A DNA stretch of 64,000 nucleotides. Origin: RI-153 sp041391225 (lineage in GTDB: Bacteria > Chloroflexota > Anaerolineae > Caldilineales > Caldilineaceae). Position 1 is the stretch's first letter. Every line of letters begins with the position of its first letter. The notes below the pieces were generated by a model. It made no database searches, was not told the origin of the DNA, and was given only the letters and a program-made list of their open reading frames with translations. The DNA is taken from contig JAWKOL010000002.1 in the NCBI GenBank assembly GCA_041391225.1, positions 372,001-436,000 on the forward strand, in the 5' to 3' direction. A program made the translations under genes and the position numbers. Positions 50,693-62,096 of the stretch are shown here, piece after piece.

Positions 50693-53600
50693 GATCTATC
50701 GTCCTGGACGGTGCTGGGGGCAGCATCAGCGTCACGGCAGTGCCGACGCCAACTTCACTTTGCACGCAGATGCTGCCGCCGTGGCGTTCAACAACTTCTT
50801 TGACAATGGGTAGACCTAACCCGGTGCCTGAGATGGCACCCACGTTGGCTGCACGATGGAAAGGTTCAAACATGCGTTTGATGTCGGCCTTGGGGATGCC
50901 GATCACGTGATCGGAGACGGCCAGGTGGATGCCAGAGGTATCTTCTTTCAGGTCGACTGTGACGATTCCATCTGAATATTTTAGGGCGTTGGAGAGTAGG
51001 TTGCCTACGACGCGCCGCATCAGACGTGGATCGAAGCTATATGGCAACGGCCCACTGCCGTGCTGAAAGGCGATCCTGTCTCGATAGGAAGGAGTCAACC
51101 TGAAATCCTCGATGATTTCATTGCAGAAATGGTCCAGATCACTTGTTTCGAGATTGAGAGAAATCCGCCCCGACTGAATGCGCGATAGCTGGAGCACATC
51201 CTCTGAGATCTCCTTCATATGCCCCACCTGATCGAGGATCTTTCTCAGGCGGGCGTCGATCTTTTCTTGTTCCAATCGGTGACGGTAGAGCAGAAGCGTT
51301 TCGGTGGTGGCCGAAATCGTGGCCATGGGGGTACGTAGCTCGTGCGAGGCCATGGAGACAAAGCGTGATTTCAGCTCACCCAATTCTTTTTCCTGTTCCA
51401 ATGCGCGCTGCATGGCTTCGGCGGCATTCTGTTCATCGGTGACGTCCCAGTTGATGCCGATAACGCGCAGTGGGTTCCCATCGTCGTCACGCTGCATCAC
51501 GGCTTTCGTCCGAATGTGATGGATGCTCTTGTCCGGCCAGATGATTCTGTGGGCGGTGTCGAACCGATCACCTGTTGCTACGAATTGGCGGAACTCGGCG
51601 CAGTGGTTCCAGGTCGTCGGGGTGAAGGATGCCGCTCTCCCAAAATGTGTCAGATGTCTGGCGTCTCCGGCCGAATGAACAGCGTAGAGGGCATACATCT
51701 GATCATCCCACGTCATGACGTTGCTTTGGCTGTCCCATTCCCAGATGCCGATGCCGCCGGCTTCGGTGGCCAGTTGCAGGCGTTGCGTCAGTTGACGCAG
51801 TGAATCTTCTCGCTGAATTTGCGCCGTGATGTCGGTGATAACCGCGGTACTGCCCTGGTAGGTGAGGTCAACGCCGATCAGGGGCGCAGCCGAGATCAAC
51901 AGGTTGATCGGCTGACCGTCTTTGTGCTGGGCGAGCACCTCATAGGCGCCGTTATCGAATTTCCGGCGTCTGGAAAGCTGTGCTCTTGCCGTTTCCACGG
52001 ATGACAGAATCAGGTAGTCTGTGGGCTGGGTACCGATAAGCTCGTCATATGTGTAGCCGAGAATTTCACAGAACCGGTTGTTGACGTAGACGAATCGATC
52101 TTCGCTATCGGTGGTGGTGAGACCCTCCTGCATAGACTCGACCAGCGAACGGTATTTCTGTTCACTCTCTTTGATCACAGCTTCGGCGCGCTTCATTTCT
52201 GTAATATCACTGAAGGTGACTACCACCGCATGGGGCAAGGCCTCGTCTGGGTTCTGTAGCGGACGACTGTTAACCTGGATCCATCCGATTTCCCCGGTGG
52301 GCTTGTAGACGCCCATCACCACGTTGGATTGTGGCTTACCTGTGCGCAAAGTGACCATAGCGGGATGCGTTTCACCGGGAAATGGTGATCCGTCTTCGTG
52401 GATGGCGCGCCAGCTTGGATCGACCGAAGTCCGGCCCATCATCTGTTCGGCGCTCATGCCCAAGGCGCGTTCGGCAGCCTCGTTGACAATTTGAATCGCG
52501 CCCGTATTGTCTTGCAGGACGATGCCCTCCGACATGGTGGCGATGGTGGTGCGATAGCGTTCTTCGCTTTCTTGTGCCTGTTTGAGCAGCACCATGGTGC
52601 GTTCTTTTTCGCGTTGCAGCTCTGCCGTGCGCTGGGTGATGCGTTCCTCAAGGTCCAGGGTGTTTTGGCGAATTTGCTCGTTCAGTCGCGCCGTGTGGAT
52701 GGCAATGGCAAGCTGGTCGGCGATTTCAAGCGGGATCTGAATGTCGTTCTTCTCAAAGAAATCGTCGCTGGCCGCATGCAGGTTGAAGGCGCCGATCAGA
52801 TGCCCTTCCTGTTTCAGCCCGATGCTGAGGATGCTGCGGATCCCCTGGGCGTACAGCACTTTGGCGGTTGCGGTGTCGTGTTGATCCAGCCCTTTGATGA
52901 TCAGAAAGCGCTGATGCTGTAGCCCCACCAGCACACTTTCTTCGATGGCAAAAGTGTCGCCAACATTCATACCTGGATCTCGCTCTTGCAGGCGCATGGC
53001 CAGAATGCGCGCCTGCCCCCCAACTTCGTTGATTTCGAGGACGGTAGCGCTCTGTGCAGGCAAAAGTGACTCAAGGTTGCGCAGTGCTTCGTCCGCGGTG
53101 GCGGCCGGTGTATCGGCGTGCAGGATCGACTGATCGATGGCGTGGAGTGCATGCAGACGAGTCAGGGTTTGCGCCGCAGCGATTTCGGCCTGTCTGCGCC
53201 CGGTGACGTCGCTGAGCATGGCCAGTGTCGCCACTGGCTGCCCGTCTTCGTTGAGCAGTGGGGTGGCACTGACGGAGGTCCAAAGGTCAGTACCGTCTTT
53301 GCGCTTGAAAAGCGATTCGTGCTGCTCTGCAACGCCCTGGCGGCGGTGCTCTAGCCTTTGCAAGGTGATGCGGTGTGTTTCTTCCGGTATGAAGTCGAAA
53401 ATGCTGCGATCTTGCATTTCGGCTGTTGTGTAGCCCAGCATTTCGGCCATGCGTCGATTGGCAAAGAGCGTTTTTCCTGTCAGATCGGCCAGCCAAATGC
53501 CTTCATGGGCCGTCTCCACGATCTGCCGATAGCGCGCTTCACTGCGGCGTAGTGCCAGCGATGTTTGTTTGAACTCGGTGATCTCCAGGGCGCTGATCAC

Positions 53601-55288
53601 GGCTGCATAGGTCTTGCCTTCGGCGTTGCGCATGGGCTGTACACTGCTGCGATACCAGCGTCGACCTGTGGGCAAATCGACCGATGGTTCGTGCGTGATG
53701 CCTTCGCCCGTCTCAATCACCGTGCGTACATCGGCCAGGGTTTTCTGGGCGCCTTCGGCCGCAAAGAGATCCGCAACACGTCGGCCGATCATCTCTTCGG
53801 GCGTCAAGCCGTAGGGGCGCGCCGCCAATTGGTTCGCATACAGGAATCGTCCTTCGTCATCGATCATAAATACCACAGCGTCGGACGCTTCGAGCAGACT
53901 GCGAAACTTGCTCTCGCTTACGCTCAAGGCGTCCATTGCCTGGGTGCGCCGGATCAGCGGCGCAATCTGTTGGAGCGCCGTGGTCAGCAATAGCATGATC
54001 TCGTCTTGTTGCTCGATTGCGCGTAGCGCCGTGAACAGGATGATGGCCAACACTTCGCCCTGATCGACGATGGGTACGGCCACAACGCCATGAATCCCGG
54101 CAGCCAGCACCAGTTGCATCCGTGATGCAAGCAGGTCGGCTTGCGCAGAGGACGTTTCTCCATCTGCGCCCGGTGGTGACCATGCCGGTACAGTGAAATC
54201 CGTGTGGGCATAGCGCTGAATGTCATCGATCCAAATCGGCGCTTTTTCGTCCGGGCATGACGGCCAATCACCCCGCTGTCTTTTACAAACTTGCTGCTCT
54301 GAGCGGCTTTCCGAATCGCTTCTGATCGGGCTTCTGCTCAATATCTGCGACATAGTGCGCCGAGCAAAGACAATAGTTTCATTGTCAGCGGGTAGCCAGC
54401 ATTCAGCGTAGTCCCAATCCTGCATCTCGCAGATCAGCCGGGCCGCCGCCTGTAGGGCTTTGTCGGCGTTGCCCGCCATGCTTGTTTCTAGCGTCAGCGC
54501 GTGCAGAAACTGAAGGCGATCCTGTGCCACTTTGCTTTCCGTAATGTCTCGCCCCACACCCTGGAAGTACAGGATGTTGCCTTGCTCATCGAAGATGGCG
54601 CGGTCGCTCCACTGTTGCCAGCGGATCGACCCGTCTGGCAAGATCGTGCGATGCTCCGATGTTGCCGTCGGGTGGGCCATGTCAAGGAACGAATGTAGTT
54701 GATGGCGCGGTTTCTGTCGTGTTTGGGGATTCGGTCAAGTGGATTGGTGCCGATGATCTGTTTCGGCGTCATGCCGAAAAGCTCGCTGTATGCCTGATTG
54801 GCAAAAGTGACGCGGAAATCGGGGGTAAAGTGGCAAACTGGATCGTTTTGATCTTCTACAATCGAGCGGTAGTGGGCCTCCATCACAACGTTGCGTTGCA
54901 CCTCTTGCTGTGCCTGAGCCAATGCCATCTCTCGTTGCAAGAGCACCGGCAGGTGACGCAGACCGTCAACCGGCAGGATGTGGGCAAAGCCGCGATTTGA
55001 GAAGGAAAACGCCCTTGCTTCGTCGCCGACTGTGTAGATGAGCACAGTTGCTGTATCTGTCATCTGATCGGCGAGCCGTCTACACCAATCTTCTGCGCGC
55101 GCCAACGGAACCAGCACAACCGTCCAGTATTGCGCAGCGACAGTCTCTGCGTCGCCATCTGCCGCGGCATACACGATTTCGGCTGGTGTGGCCTGCCCTG
55201 CAAACACGGGTGCTAACAGAGTGCCATATTCTGTCGGCGAGGCGAGCACGAGCACGCGTACCGCTTGGTTTGTCCGATCCTGTTGCAC
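50670..55288 (-). CDS. Multi-PAS/GAF hybrid-type sensor histidine kinase, one frameshift
   Basis: ATG at 55288. The N-terminus has a receiver-like fold without an evident phospho-Asp (VRVLVLASPTEYGTLLAPVF), then PAS 1 (YRSIVEDQNDPVCHFTPDFR). Near 54700 the frame changes; one base rejoins RAINYIRS to MAHPTATSEHRTILPDGSIR. A GAF, PAS 2 (FRSLLEASDAVVFMIDDEGR), PAS 3 (YRQIVETAHEGIWLADLTGK), a second GAF, and PAS 4-6 follow. The kinase core has H-box FVSMASHELRTPMATISATT, N-box RRVVGNLLSNALKYS, G1 SDHVIGIP (the usual first Gly is Val) and G2 GTGLGLPIVKEVVERHGG. About 1,540 codons. No transmembrane segment was seen, so it is probably a cytoplasmic redox, light or ligand sensor. Confidence 0.85.
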
Positions 55289-55547
55289 TTTTTAGCCCTG
55301 TGTGTGACCACGCCTATCGTTATGGAGCCACGAGAAAAGCAGCAAATTACGTGACATGATTCATGCGTAAGTAGTTCTCGATGAATCCGTAATTTGTGCT
55401 TACATTTTATTCAATTTTATTTCGCAATCAAATAAGTGAAATGAGGGTAATGGTGATAAGGATTCAGAGGGTTCAGCGGAGAACCGTCCAACCCTTCTGG
55501 AAATCCGTTCAATCCGTGAAATCTGTGGATCATTCCTTTGAGATCGC
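55289..55547. other. Intergenic region with a degenerate R1-like element
   Basis: 259 bases. Around 55499-55535 the words AATCCGTTCAATCCGTGAAA and TCTGTGGATCATTC resemble the right half of R1 elements. No gene. Confidence 0.4.
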
Positions 55548-57540
55548 CTACGCAACACGGATAGCGTCAAAGTCTGCCAGTGTGGCGATGGAGATGGTAA
55601 GTTGTCCGTCGTTCCATTGGTGCGGACAGGTCGCGCCGTGAACCAGGCTGTGCACTTCCTTCGGCGCTATGGCGCGCGGCATCACGACCTCGACGTCGTG
55701 CATGGTCACCGGCGCGAAGAAGCTGACACCGAAATGCCCCGATCCGTTGACAAGGTGGATCAACTCGTGGCCGGCGGCGCGGTAGCGGGTCACTTCGACC
55801 ATGGGCGAAAGGTTGCCGCCCACCGGCGTCAGCCCGGCCACGTGCTCCAACAGATCGGCGACGAAGTCCGCGGTGTTGGGGTAACCCTGGCGGTGGAAGA
55901 GCGCGCCGGGCAGCCAGGGCAGGTAGATCGCCCTCCCGTCTCCGTGCGCGTGGACGGTGAAACCGGGGTGATCGGTCACCTGCTCGTAGTAGCAGCGTTC
56001 GGGCGGGCCGAAGTTGTGCGGCGGGATCAGCTTGAGCCGCTGCTGCGTGTCCGCGGTGTAGGTGGCGTAGACGTAGGGGCCGTACAGGTAGAGTAGATCG
56101 GTGTCGGCGAAACGTGGGAAGTCGTCCTTGCTGTCGAACTTGAAGTAGGACGAGGTCATCTCTTTGCGCACATTGTCGACGCGTTCGATGCCCAGCGACG
56201 CCAACGCCGGCGCCCGCCGCGGATCGAAGTTCTCGTCGCGGAAGCTGCTCTGTCCACTGGCGATGAGGACGCCGCCGTCGGCCACGAAATCGTCGATGCG
56301 CCGCGCCAGCTCGTCACTCATCCGCTGGAAATCGGGCAGGATCAGGGCGCGGTATCGATCCCAGGGCAGTTCTCGCGGTGTCGTCCATCAGCGTGTCGAA
56401 GATGAAGTGATTTTCGGTGAGGAAGCGGAACCAGCCGCGGAACTCGCTGGTGTTCGCTGTGGGGCCGTTGAGCACGCCGATCTGCGCCTGCGATGTGAGA
56501 TCGCGGTAGTCGTCCTCGTGGGCGGCGTGGTAGTGGAAGATCTCGCGCACCGGCGCAAAGCCGGAGCGATCCTCGTGGTTGTCCAGCCGTCCGATGAGGT
56601 ACCAATCCAGCGCGCCGCCGTTGGCCAGCGATTGGATCAGGCGCAACTTCTGCTGGTGCGGCGAAACCGCCACATGACGGTACGGAAAGTCGATGAAATC
56701 CACCGTGGTGTTGCTGGAAACCATATCCGGGTAGCTGCCGGTGACCCACTTTGTATTGTCGGAGCCGTTGTACTGCCAGTGCGGCAACGCTCGTTCGATG
56801 GCGGTGTTCGATTCCTGGCGGTGGAAGCCCTGGCGCGTCTCGCGGTGGCTGGCAATCGCCACATCTGGGAATCGCTCACGGATGAAGCCGGCCACGCGCA
56901 GCCGGTGTTGGTGTTGTGTGCGGTTCTTGAATTGCACGTACTTGCGGAAGACAGGATCCTGCATGTCCTCGACGGTGGGGAGTGGCAGGCCGAACATCTC
57001 GGCGAACCCTTGGCGGCAGCGGCTACACTGGCAAGGGCCATAGTAGTTGCCGCTATAATCGCGCACCTGGTAGCCGCCCATGTTGAAGAAGATCCCATCG
57101 AAGGGCAGCTTGCTCAGGCATTCTTCCATGATCTGAAGCGCGTAGATCTGCTGATAGTCCCCGTTCAAGCAGACCGCCACATCGCCGTTGTAGTCCACGA
57201 TGTCGCCGCGCACACCGACATAGGCCCATTCCGGGTGCATCTCGTAGATCGGGCGTCGCACCTTCGAGAAATCGGTGCGCGCCACCACGCGGATCCCCGC
57301 GGCGTGGCAAGCGTCGATAATCGTGGCCAGGCTGTCACCGGAGAGGAAGGGACTCTGGAAGTGGAAGGGCAACGCGGTGGGGTAGCTGGCGATGATGCCC
57401 GCAGCATTGATCATCAACAGCGTCGCCTCGAACGACTGCAGATCGGCCACCACCTGCGCAGCGTCGATGTCGATCATGTCAATTTCGCGCAGATTCGTCT
57501 GAATCTGTCGCCAGGGGTGGGTGCGCCACCAGTCTGTCAT
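55548..57540 (-). CDS. GHL6-like putative glycoside hydrolase with trimerisation-like domain, frameshift
   Basis: ATG at 57540, with AAAGGA upstream. The N-terminal TIM-barrel reads TNLREIDMIDIDAAQVVADL, then AGIRVVARTDFSKVRRPIYE, HPEWAYVGVRGDIVDYNGDV and LPFDGIFFNMGGYQVRDYSG, matching the GHL6 (alpha-amylase/fucosidase-like) arrangement. CQCSRCRQGFAEMFG may bind metal. The C-terminal part (SDELARRIDDFVADGGVLIA and onward) resembles a beta-galactosidase trimerisation domain. The two parts are in different frames, joined near 56370. About 660 residues. Substrate unknown; no signal peptide. It follows a cystathionine-synthase-family gene by 27 bases on the same strand. Confidence 0.78.
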
Positions 57541-57567
57541 GGTGAGATCCTTTCTATAGTCCCCAAG

Positions 57568-58854
57568 TTACACCGCCGCCAATGCCTGCTCCAGATCCGC
57601 GATCAAGTCCTCCGGGTGCTCCACGCCGATAGAAAGCCGTACCATCGCCTCGCTGATACCCATTTCGATGCGTTCTTCGGGATCGACGTCGGCGTGGGTC
57701 ATGCTGGCGGGGTGTTCGGCCAGCGATTCGGTGCCGCCCAGGCTCACCGCCAGGTGGAAGAGTTGGAGCTTGTTGAGGAAGCGGAATGCCTCGGCTTCGC
57801 CGCCCACGATGTCGAAGGCGATCATGCCGCCTGGCCCCAGGCACTGCTGCCGGTAGACGGGATACTGTGGATCGTCCTCGGTGAGGTGACCCAGGTAGTA
57901 GACGCGTTCCACTTTGGGGTGATCGGCCAGGAAGTTGGCCACGTAGCGGGCGTTCTTCATCTGGCTGGTCATGCGCAGCTTCAACGTTTCCAGACTGCGC
58001 AGCAGGAGCCAACCTGTCCACGGGCCGGCCATGGTGCCGAAGATCGTGCGCATCAGCTTCACCTGCGAGAGCAGTTCGGCGCTGCCCAGGCAGACCCCGG
58101 CGATGAGATCGCTGTGGCCACCGATGTATTTTGTGGCCGAGTAGAGGACCAGATCCGCGCCGTGTTTGAGCGGATGCTGCCACAGCGGGCCGAGGAAGGT
58201 GTTGTCCACCGCCACCAGGGGACGCCGTTCCGGCTGCGCGTAGTCATTGGCAAGCCGAGCGCAGGCTGCGATGTCGACCAGGGCGTTGGTGGGGTTGGCG
58301 GGCGTCTCGACGTAGATCATGGCCGTTTTGGATGCGATCTGGCGATCCAGCAACAGTTTTTCCAGCGCCGCGGCTGCGTCGGGGCCGGCGGGGAAGCCGA
58401 TGGGGCGAATGCCGAAACGGGGCAGGATGCGCTTGAGCAGAAAGTCCACGCCGCCGTAGACAGGTTCGCTGTGCAGGATGATGTCCCCGGGCTTGAGGAA
58501 GGCCAGCAGCGCCGTGCTGATCGCCGACATCCCACTCTCGAAGACAGCCGCCGCTTCCGCCCCATCCCACAACTTCAGCCGGTCTTCCAGGATCTCCAGA
58601 TCAGGGTTGTTGAGGCGGCTGTAGATCAGCCCGATCTCCTCGCTGGGTTCGGCCTTGCGCAGCCCGTAGGCCAGTTCAAAAAAGGCTTTGCCTTCCTCCG
58701 CGCTGTTGAACACGAAGGTCGACGTCTGAAAGATCGGGCACTTCACCGCGCCCTGTGACCAATCGGGCCGGTAGCCGTAGCTCATCATCAGGCTTTCGGG
58801 GCGCAACTCGCGCCCATTGATCGATGTGGCGTGGACGTCTCTGTCTTTGCTCAT
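57568..58854 (-). CDS. Cystathionine gamma-synthase/methionine gamma-lyase-family PLP enzyme
   Basis: ATG at 58854, with AAGGAGG upstream. The 428 residues begin with SLMMSYGYRPDWSQGAVKCP, then IYSRLNNPDLEILEDRLKLW. GAEAAAVFESGMSAISTALL surrounds the cofactor-phosphate site, and LVLYSATKYIGGHSDLIAG holds the PLP Lys (K ~240). The C-terminus LAVSLGGTESLAEHPASMTH binds the substrate carboxylate. The family covers gamma-synthase, gamma-lyase and O-acetylhomoserine enzymes, and sequence alone does not decide among them. It heads a two-gene minus-strand unit and is divergent from a lipoprotein hydrolase. Confidence 0.9.
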   Translation of the reverse strand: MSKDRDVHATSINGRELRPESLMMSYGYRPDWSQGAVKCPIFQTSTFVFNSAEEGKAFFELAYGLRKAEPSEEIGLIYSRLNNPDLEILEDRLKLWDGAEAAAVFESGMSAISTALLAFLKPGDIILHSEPVYGGVDFLLKRILPRFGIRPIGFPAGPDAAAALEKLLLDRQIASKTAMIYVETPANPTNALVDIAACARLANDYAQPERRPLVAVDNTFLGPLWQHPLKHGADLVLYSATKYIGGHSDLIAGVCLGSAELLSQVKLMRTIFGTMAGPWTGWLLLRSLETLKLRMTSQMKNARYVANFLADHPKVERVYYLGHLTEDDPQYPVYRQQCLGPGGMIAFDIVGGEAEAFRFLNKLQLFHLAVSLGGTESLAEHPASMTHADVDPEERIEMGISEAMVRLSIGVEHPEDLIADLEQALAAV

Positions 58855-59013
58855 GCCTTCCTCCTTGAAGGGCAGATCTTGGTTGTGATATAGTTTGTTG
58901 ATTGCTGACGAGATGCTGCTGAAGGGATGAAGTTGATGCCTTCCAATCTCATCTCCACGGCTCAACCGAACGACTACGAGTGACCACACCCACCTCAGGA
59001 TCAGGAGATCACT

Positions 59014-60635
59014 ATGCCTCACGTCACCGTGTCGACGAAGGCGCACGCTTCGACGACTTCGATTTGGCGTCGGTTGCTTGCGCCGATGCTGCTTGTCTTC
59101 GTGGCGCTGCTGGCGGCGGGCTGCGATGCCGCCGATGACATCGTCCCCGCGCCGGTGGAGACGGTTGTCGTCGAGCGGTCAGGCTACACCGTCACCTACA
59201 CCACGGGCGACTGTCCTTTCTTCTTCGACGCCGATGTGGACCGAGCCACACGTGAGGCCATCTCGTGTGGCTACATGCAGGTTCCCCAGGATCGCAATGA
59301 GCCGGACGGACTGCAAGTCGAGATTGCCGTGGCCATCGTGCAGAGTGTCAGCGACGAACCGCTGGCCGATCCCATCGTCTACTTCGAAGGTGGGCCGGGT
59401 GGCGGCGCGCTCTACAGCGCCGAATACTGGCTGGATTCGTCCCTGCGCGAGGACAGGCAGATCATCCTCTTCGACCAGCGCGGCACCGGCTATTCCTGGC
59501 CCAACCTGGGCTGCCCCGAGGTGTACGAAGATGACGTCCTCGACACCGAGGATACCGACGCCTACCTCGACTGGGCTGCGCGCCTGCCGAGACCGTCTAC
59601 TCGATCTCGGTGCGGATTTGGCTGATTATCACAGTGCCATCATCGCCGAAGATGTGGCCGATCTGCGTCAGGTGCTCGGTGTGGAAAGCTGGAACCTCTA
59701 CGGTATTTCCTACGGTTACGCGCCTGGCCCTCACTGTCCTCCGCGACCGTCCCGAGGGCGTGCGCAGCGTCGTGCTGGATTCCGTCTACCCGCCCAACGT
59801 CGACGCCTACGCCGAGCAGTCGAACACTTTCGGCGAGGCCATCGATCTCCTGCTCGACGGTTGCGCCGAAGACGAAGACTGCGCCGACGCCTTCCCCGAC
59901 CTGCGCCAGAATTTCTACGATCTCATTTTATCATTGGATGCAGAACCGCTCGTCTTCGCCGCGGAGGACGTGGACACCGACGAAGATGTGGAAGTGGACG
60001 CCTACACTTTCGTCAGTCAGCTCACCGGCGCGCTCTACGACACCGAGTTGATCCCGTTGCTGCCGCGCCTGATCGACGACACCTTCAACGGCGACTACGA
60101 TCTGCTGCTGGATGAGTTCCTGCTCTACGAGGAAGATGCCGCCTATCGCCAGCGCCCCGACGACGATGAGCCGGTGGATGAGGCGTCGTTGTCCGACGCC
60201 GAGGGCATGTTCTACTCGGTGGAATGCTACGAAGAAGCGCCCTTCGCCGACCTCGCCGACGCCGAGGCCAGGGCAAAAACGCTCGATCCGCTGATGGCCG
60301 AGTTGATGTTGCAAGATGTGATCCAATTCTTCGACGCTTGCGCCATCTGGCTACCCGAGCGCGCGCCTGCGTTGGAGACGGAGCCGATCTACAGCGAATT
60401 GCCTGTCCTGATCTACGCGGGCGAATATGATCCCGTCACCCCGCCGTCCTGGGCGCGCCTCGCCGCCGCAACCCTGCCCAACCACTACTTCGTCGAACTC
60501 CCGCGCGGCGGTCACGGCATCAGCGACATCGACGACTGCATGATCGGCATCTTCCTCGCTTTCCTGGACGATCCTCAGTCGGAACCGGATATGGGGTGTG
60601 TGGAAGATGCGGCGCGGGCATTCGAGATTCCGTGA
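59014..60635 (+). CDS. Secreted/lipoprotein alpha/beta hydrolase (TAP-like peptidase type), frameshifts
   Basis: ATG at 59014. Signal and lipobox LVFVALLAAGCD (Cys ~36). The oxyanion region PIVYFEGGPGGGALYSAEYW and DQRGTGYSWPNLGCPEVYED are intact. Frame breaks near 59595 and 59724: one T removed at ~59724 gives the nucleophile motif WNLYGISYGTRLALTVLRDR (Ser in GISYG). The acid-base residues lie in LIYAGEYDPVTPPSWARLAA (Asp) and LPRGGHGISDIDDC (His). About 540 residues. Members hydrolyse peptides or esters, often tripeptidyl substrates. It is membrane-anchored outside the cytoplasm, with a Cys-containing C-terminus. Confidence 0.85.
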
Positions 60636-60718
60636 GGAGGAGATTAGGGGATCTCCTCCCCTGCAAAACACCAACCGACAGCACAACCCCGATCCTCAAC
60701 GAACTCCCCAGTCCCCAA

Positions 60719-61952
60719 TCAATCCCCCACCTCCGCCAGCACCGGCGTCCCCCGCTCTGCCCACAGCATCAACACCACGCCGGCGGCGCTGAAGATGGCG
60801 AAACCGGCCACCAGCGGAATCACCGTGCCGTTGTACATCTGCCCGATGACCGAACTCAGCACGACCGCGATCAACTGCGACAGAGCGCCCACAATGGCTG
60901 CACCCACACCGGCGATGTGTCCTAGCGGCTGCATCGCCAGGGCGTTGAGGTTCCCAAAGAGGATGCCCACGCAAAGGAACGAGATCATCAGGTAGGCCAT
61001 CAGGCTCCACAACGGCGGCTGACCGGCCTGAGTCACAGCGAAGAAGACGAATAATGTCGAGAACGCTGCCAGAAGCCGCGATGCCCACGTCGCTAGCGTG
61101 CGCATGCCCAGCCGCATCACCAGCCGCCCGTTGAGGAACGAAGCCGCGCCCAGCGCCAGAGCCAGCGTGGCAAAGATGAGCGGGAAGCGTTCGCCCAGGC
61201 CATACTGCATCTGGAAGATCTGCTGCGCCGTACTCAGGTAGCCCAGAAAACCACCCTGGATCAACCCGGCGATGATCGTGTAGGTGATCGCCGAGCGAAT
61301 CGAGAAGACCTCGCCCATCGCCCGGCTAATCCGCTTTAGCGAGAAAGGACGCCGCTTGCTCGTCACCAGCGTCTCCGGTTGGCGGAAGGCGAGCCACAGC
61401 AGGCCAACCGAGGCCAGCACGATGAAGGACGCAAAGATCGGCTCGCCAATGCGCCACCAACAAGATCCCTTGTCCAAGCGCGAAACGATGATCGGCACCA
61501 GGATGAAGACCACACTGATAAAGGACATCACCTGCGCCATGGCGCGTCCTTCGTACTTGTCGCGGATCAGCGCCATCGACACATTGCGGCCCGGCGATGC
61601 CGATCCCCTGCAAGAGGCGGCCCGCCAGCATCACCGCAAACGACGTCGCCACCAGCGACATCAGCGATCCCAGCATAAATAGGATGTACCCGGCATAGAT
61701 CGCTGGCTTGCGCCCCACACTGTCCGACACAGGCCCGTAAAGGATCTGCCCGCCCGCCATGCCCAAAAAGAGCAACGAGACGATCAACTGGTTCGAGTTG
61801 TCGCGCAACACGCCCAGATCGCCGCCGATCTCGGCTAACGCGCGAGCAATATGGCATCCGTCAGAAAGCGCCGCCAGCGAAGACATCATCGCCATCAACG
61901 CCACAAACTCCCAAAAAGACAGTTCCTGCTTTGGTTGGGGAAGCTTTAACAT
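60719..61952 (-). CDS. Bcr/CflA-type MFS drug exporter, frameshift
   Basis: ATG at 61952 (MLKLPQPKQELSFWEFVALM). The first half has GGQILYGPVSDSVGRKPAIY, the MFS loop motif, and AGRLLQGIGIAG. The frame changes near 61590. The second half continues VSMALIRDKYEGRAMAQVMS, the Bcr/CflA pattern (VRDxxxGxxAA-like), and ends with the last six helices. About 410 residues, with the break in a G/C run. It exports drugs or metabolites; substrate unknown. Downstream of the SDR gene on the same strand, separated by an R2 repeat. Confidence 0.82.
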
Positions 61953-61965
61953 GAATGAGTTCCTT

Positions 61966-62096
61966 ATTCGTGATTCGTGATTCGTGATGCGTGATCGATT
62001 GTCGCCTGCTACTTGCACACCTGCAAACTTGCCCACCTGCAAGCTGCAAATGCAACACCAACCTCCTCTACCCACGAATCACGGATCACGCATCAC
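61966..62096. repeat. Family R2 iterated-word hairpin (GTGATTCG variant)
   Basis: The left arm 61966-61996 is ATTCGTGATTCGTGATTCGT words; the right arm 62071-62096 is CCCACGAATCACGGATCACG words. The right arm encodes the last residues (S-D-A) and stop of the SDR gene. Confidence 0.8.

Noticed and set aside
56164..58758. 864-codon plus-strand open frame opposite the hydrolase and PLP genes
   Set aside because: No family motif, and both minus-strand genes have clear motifs. Shadow frame.
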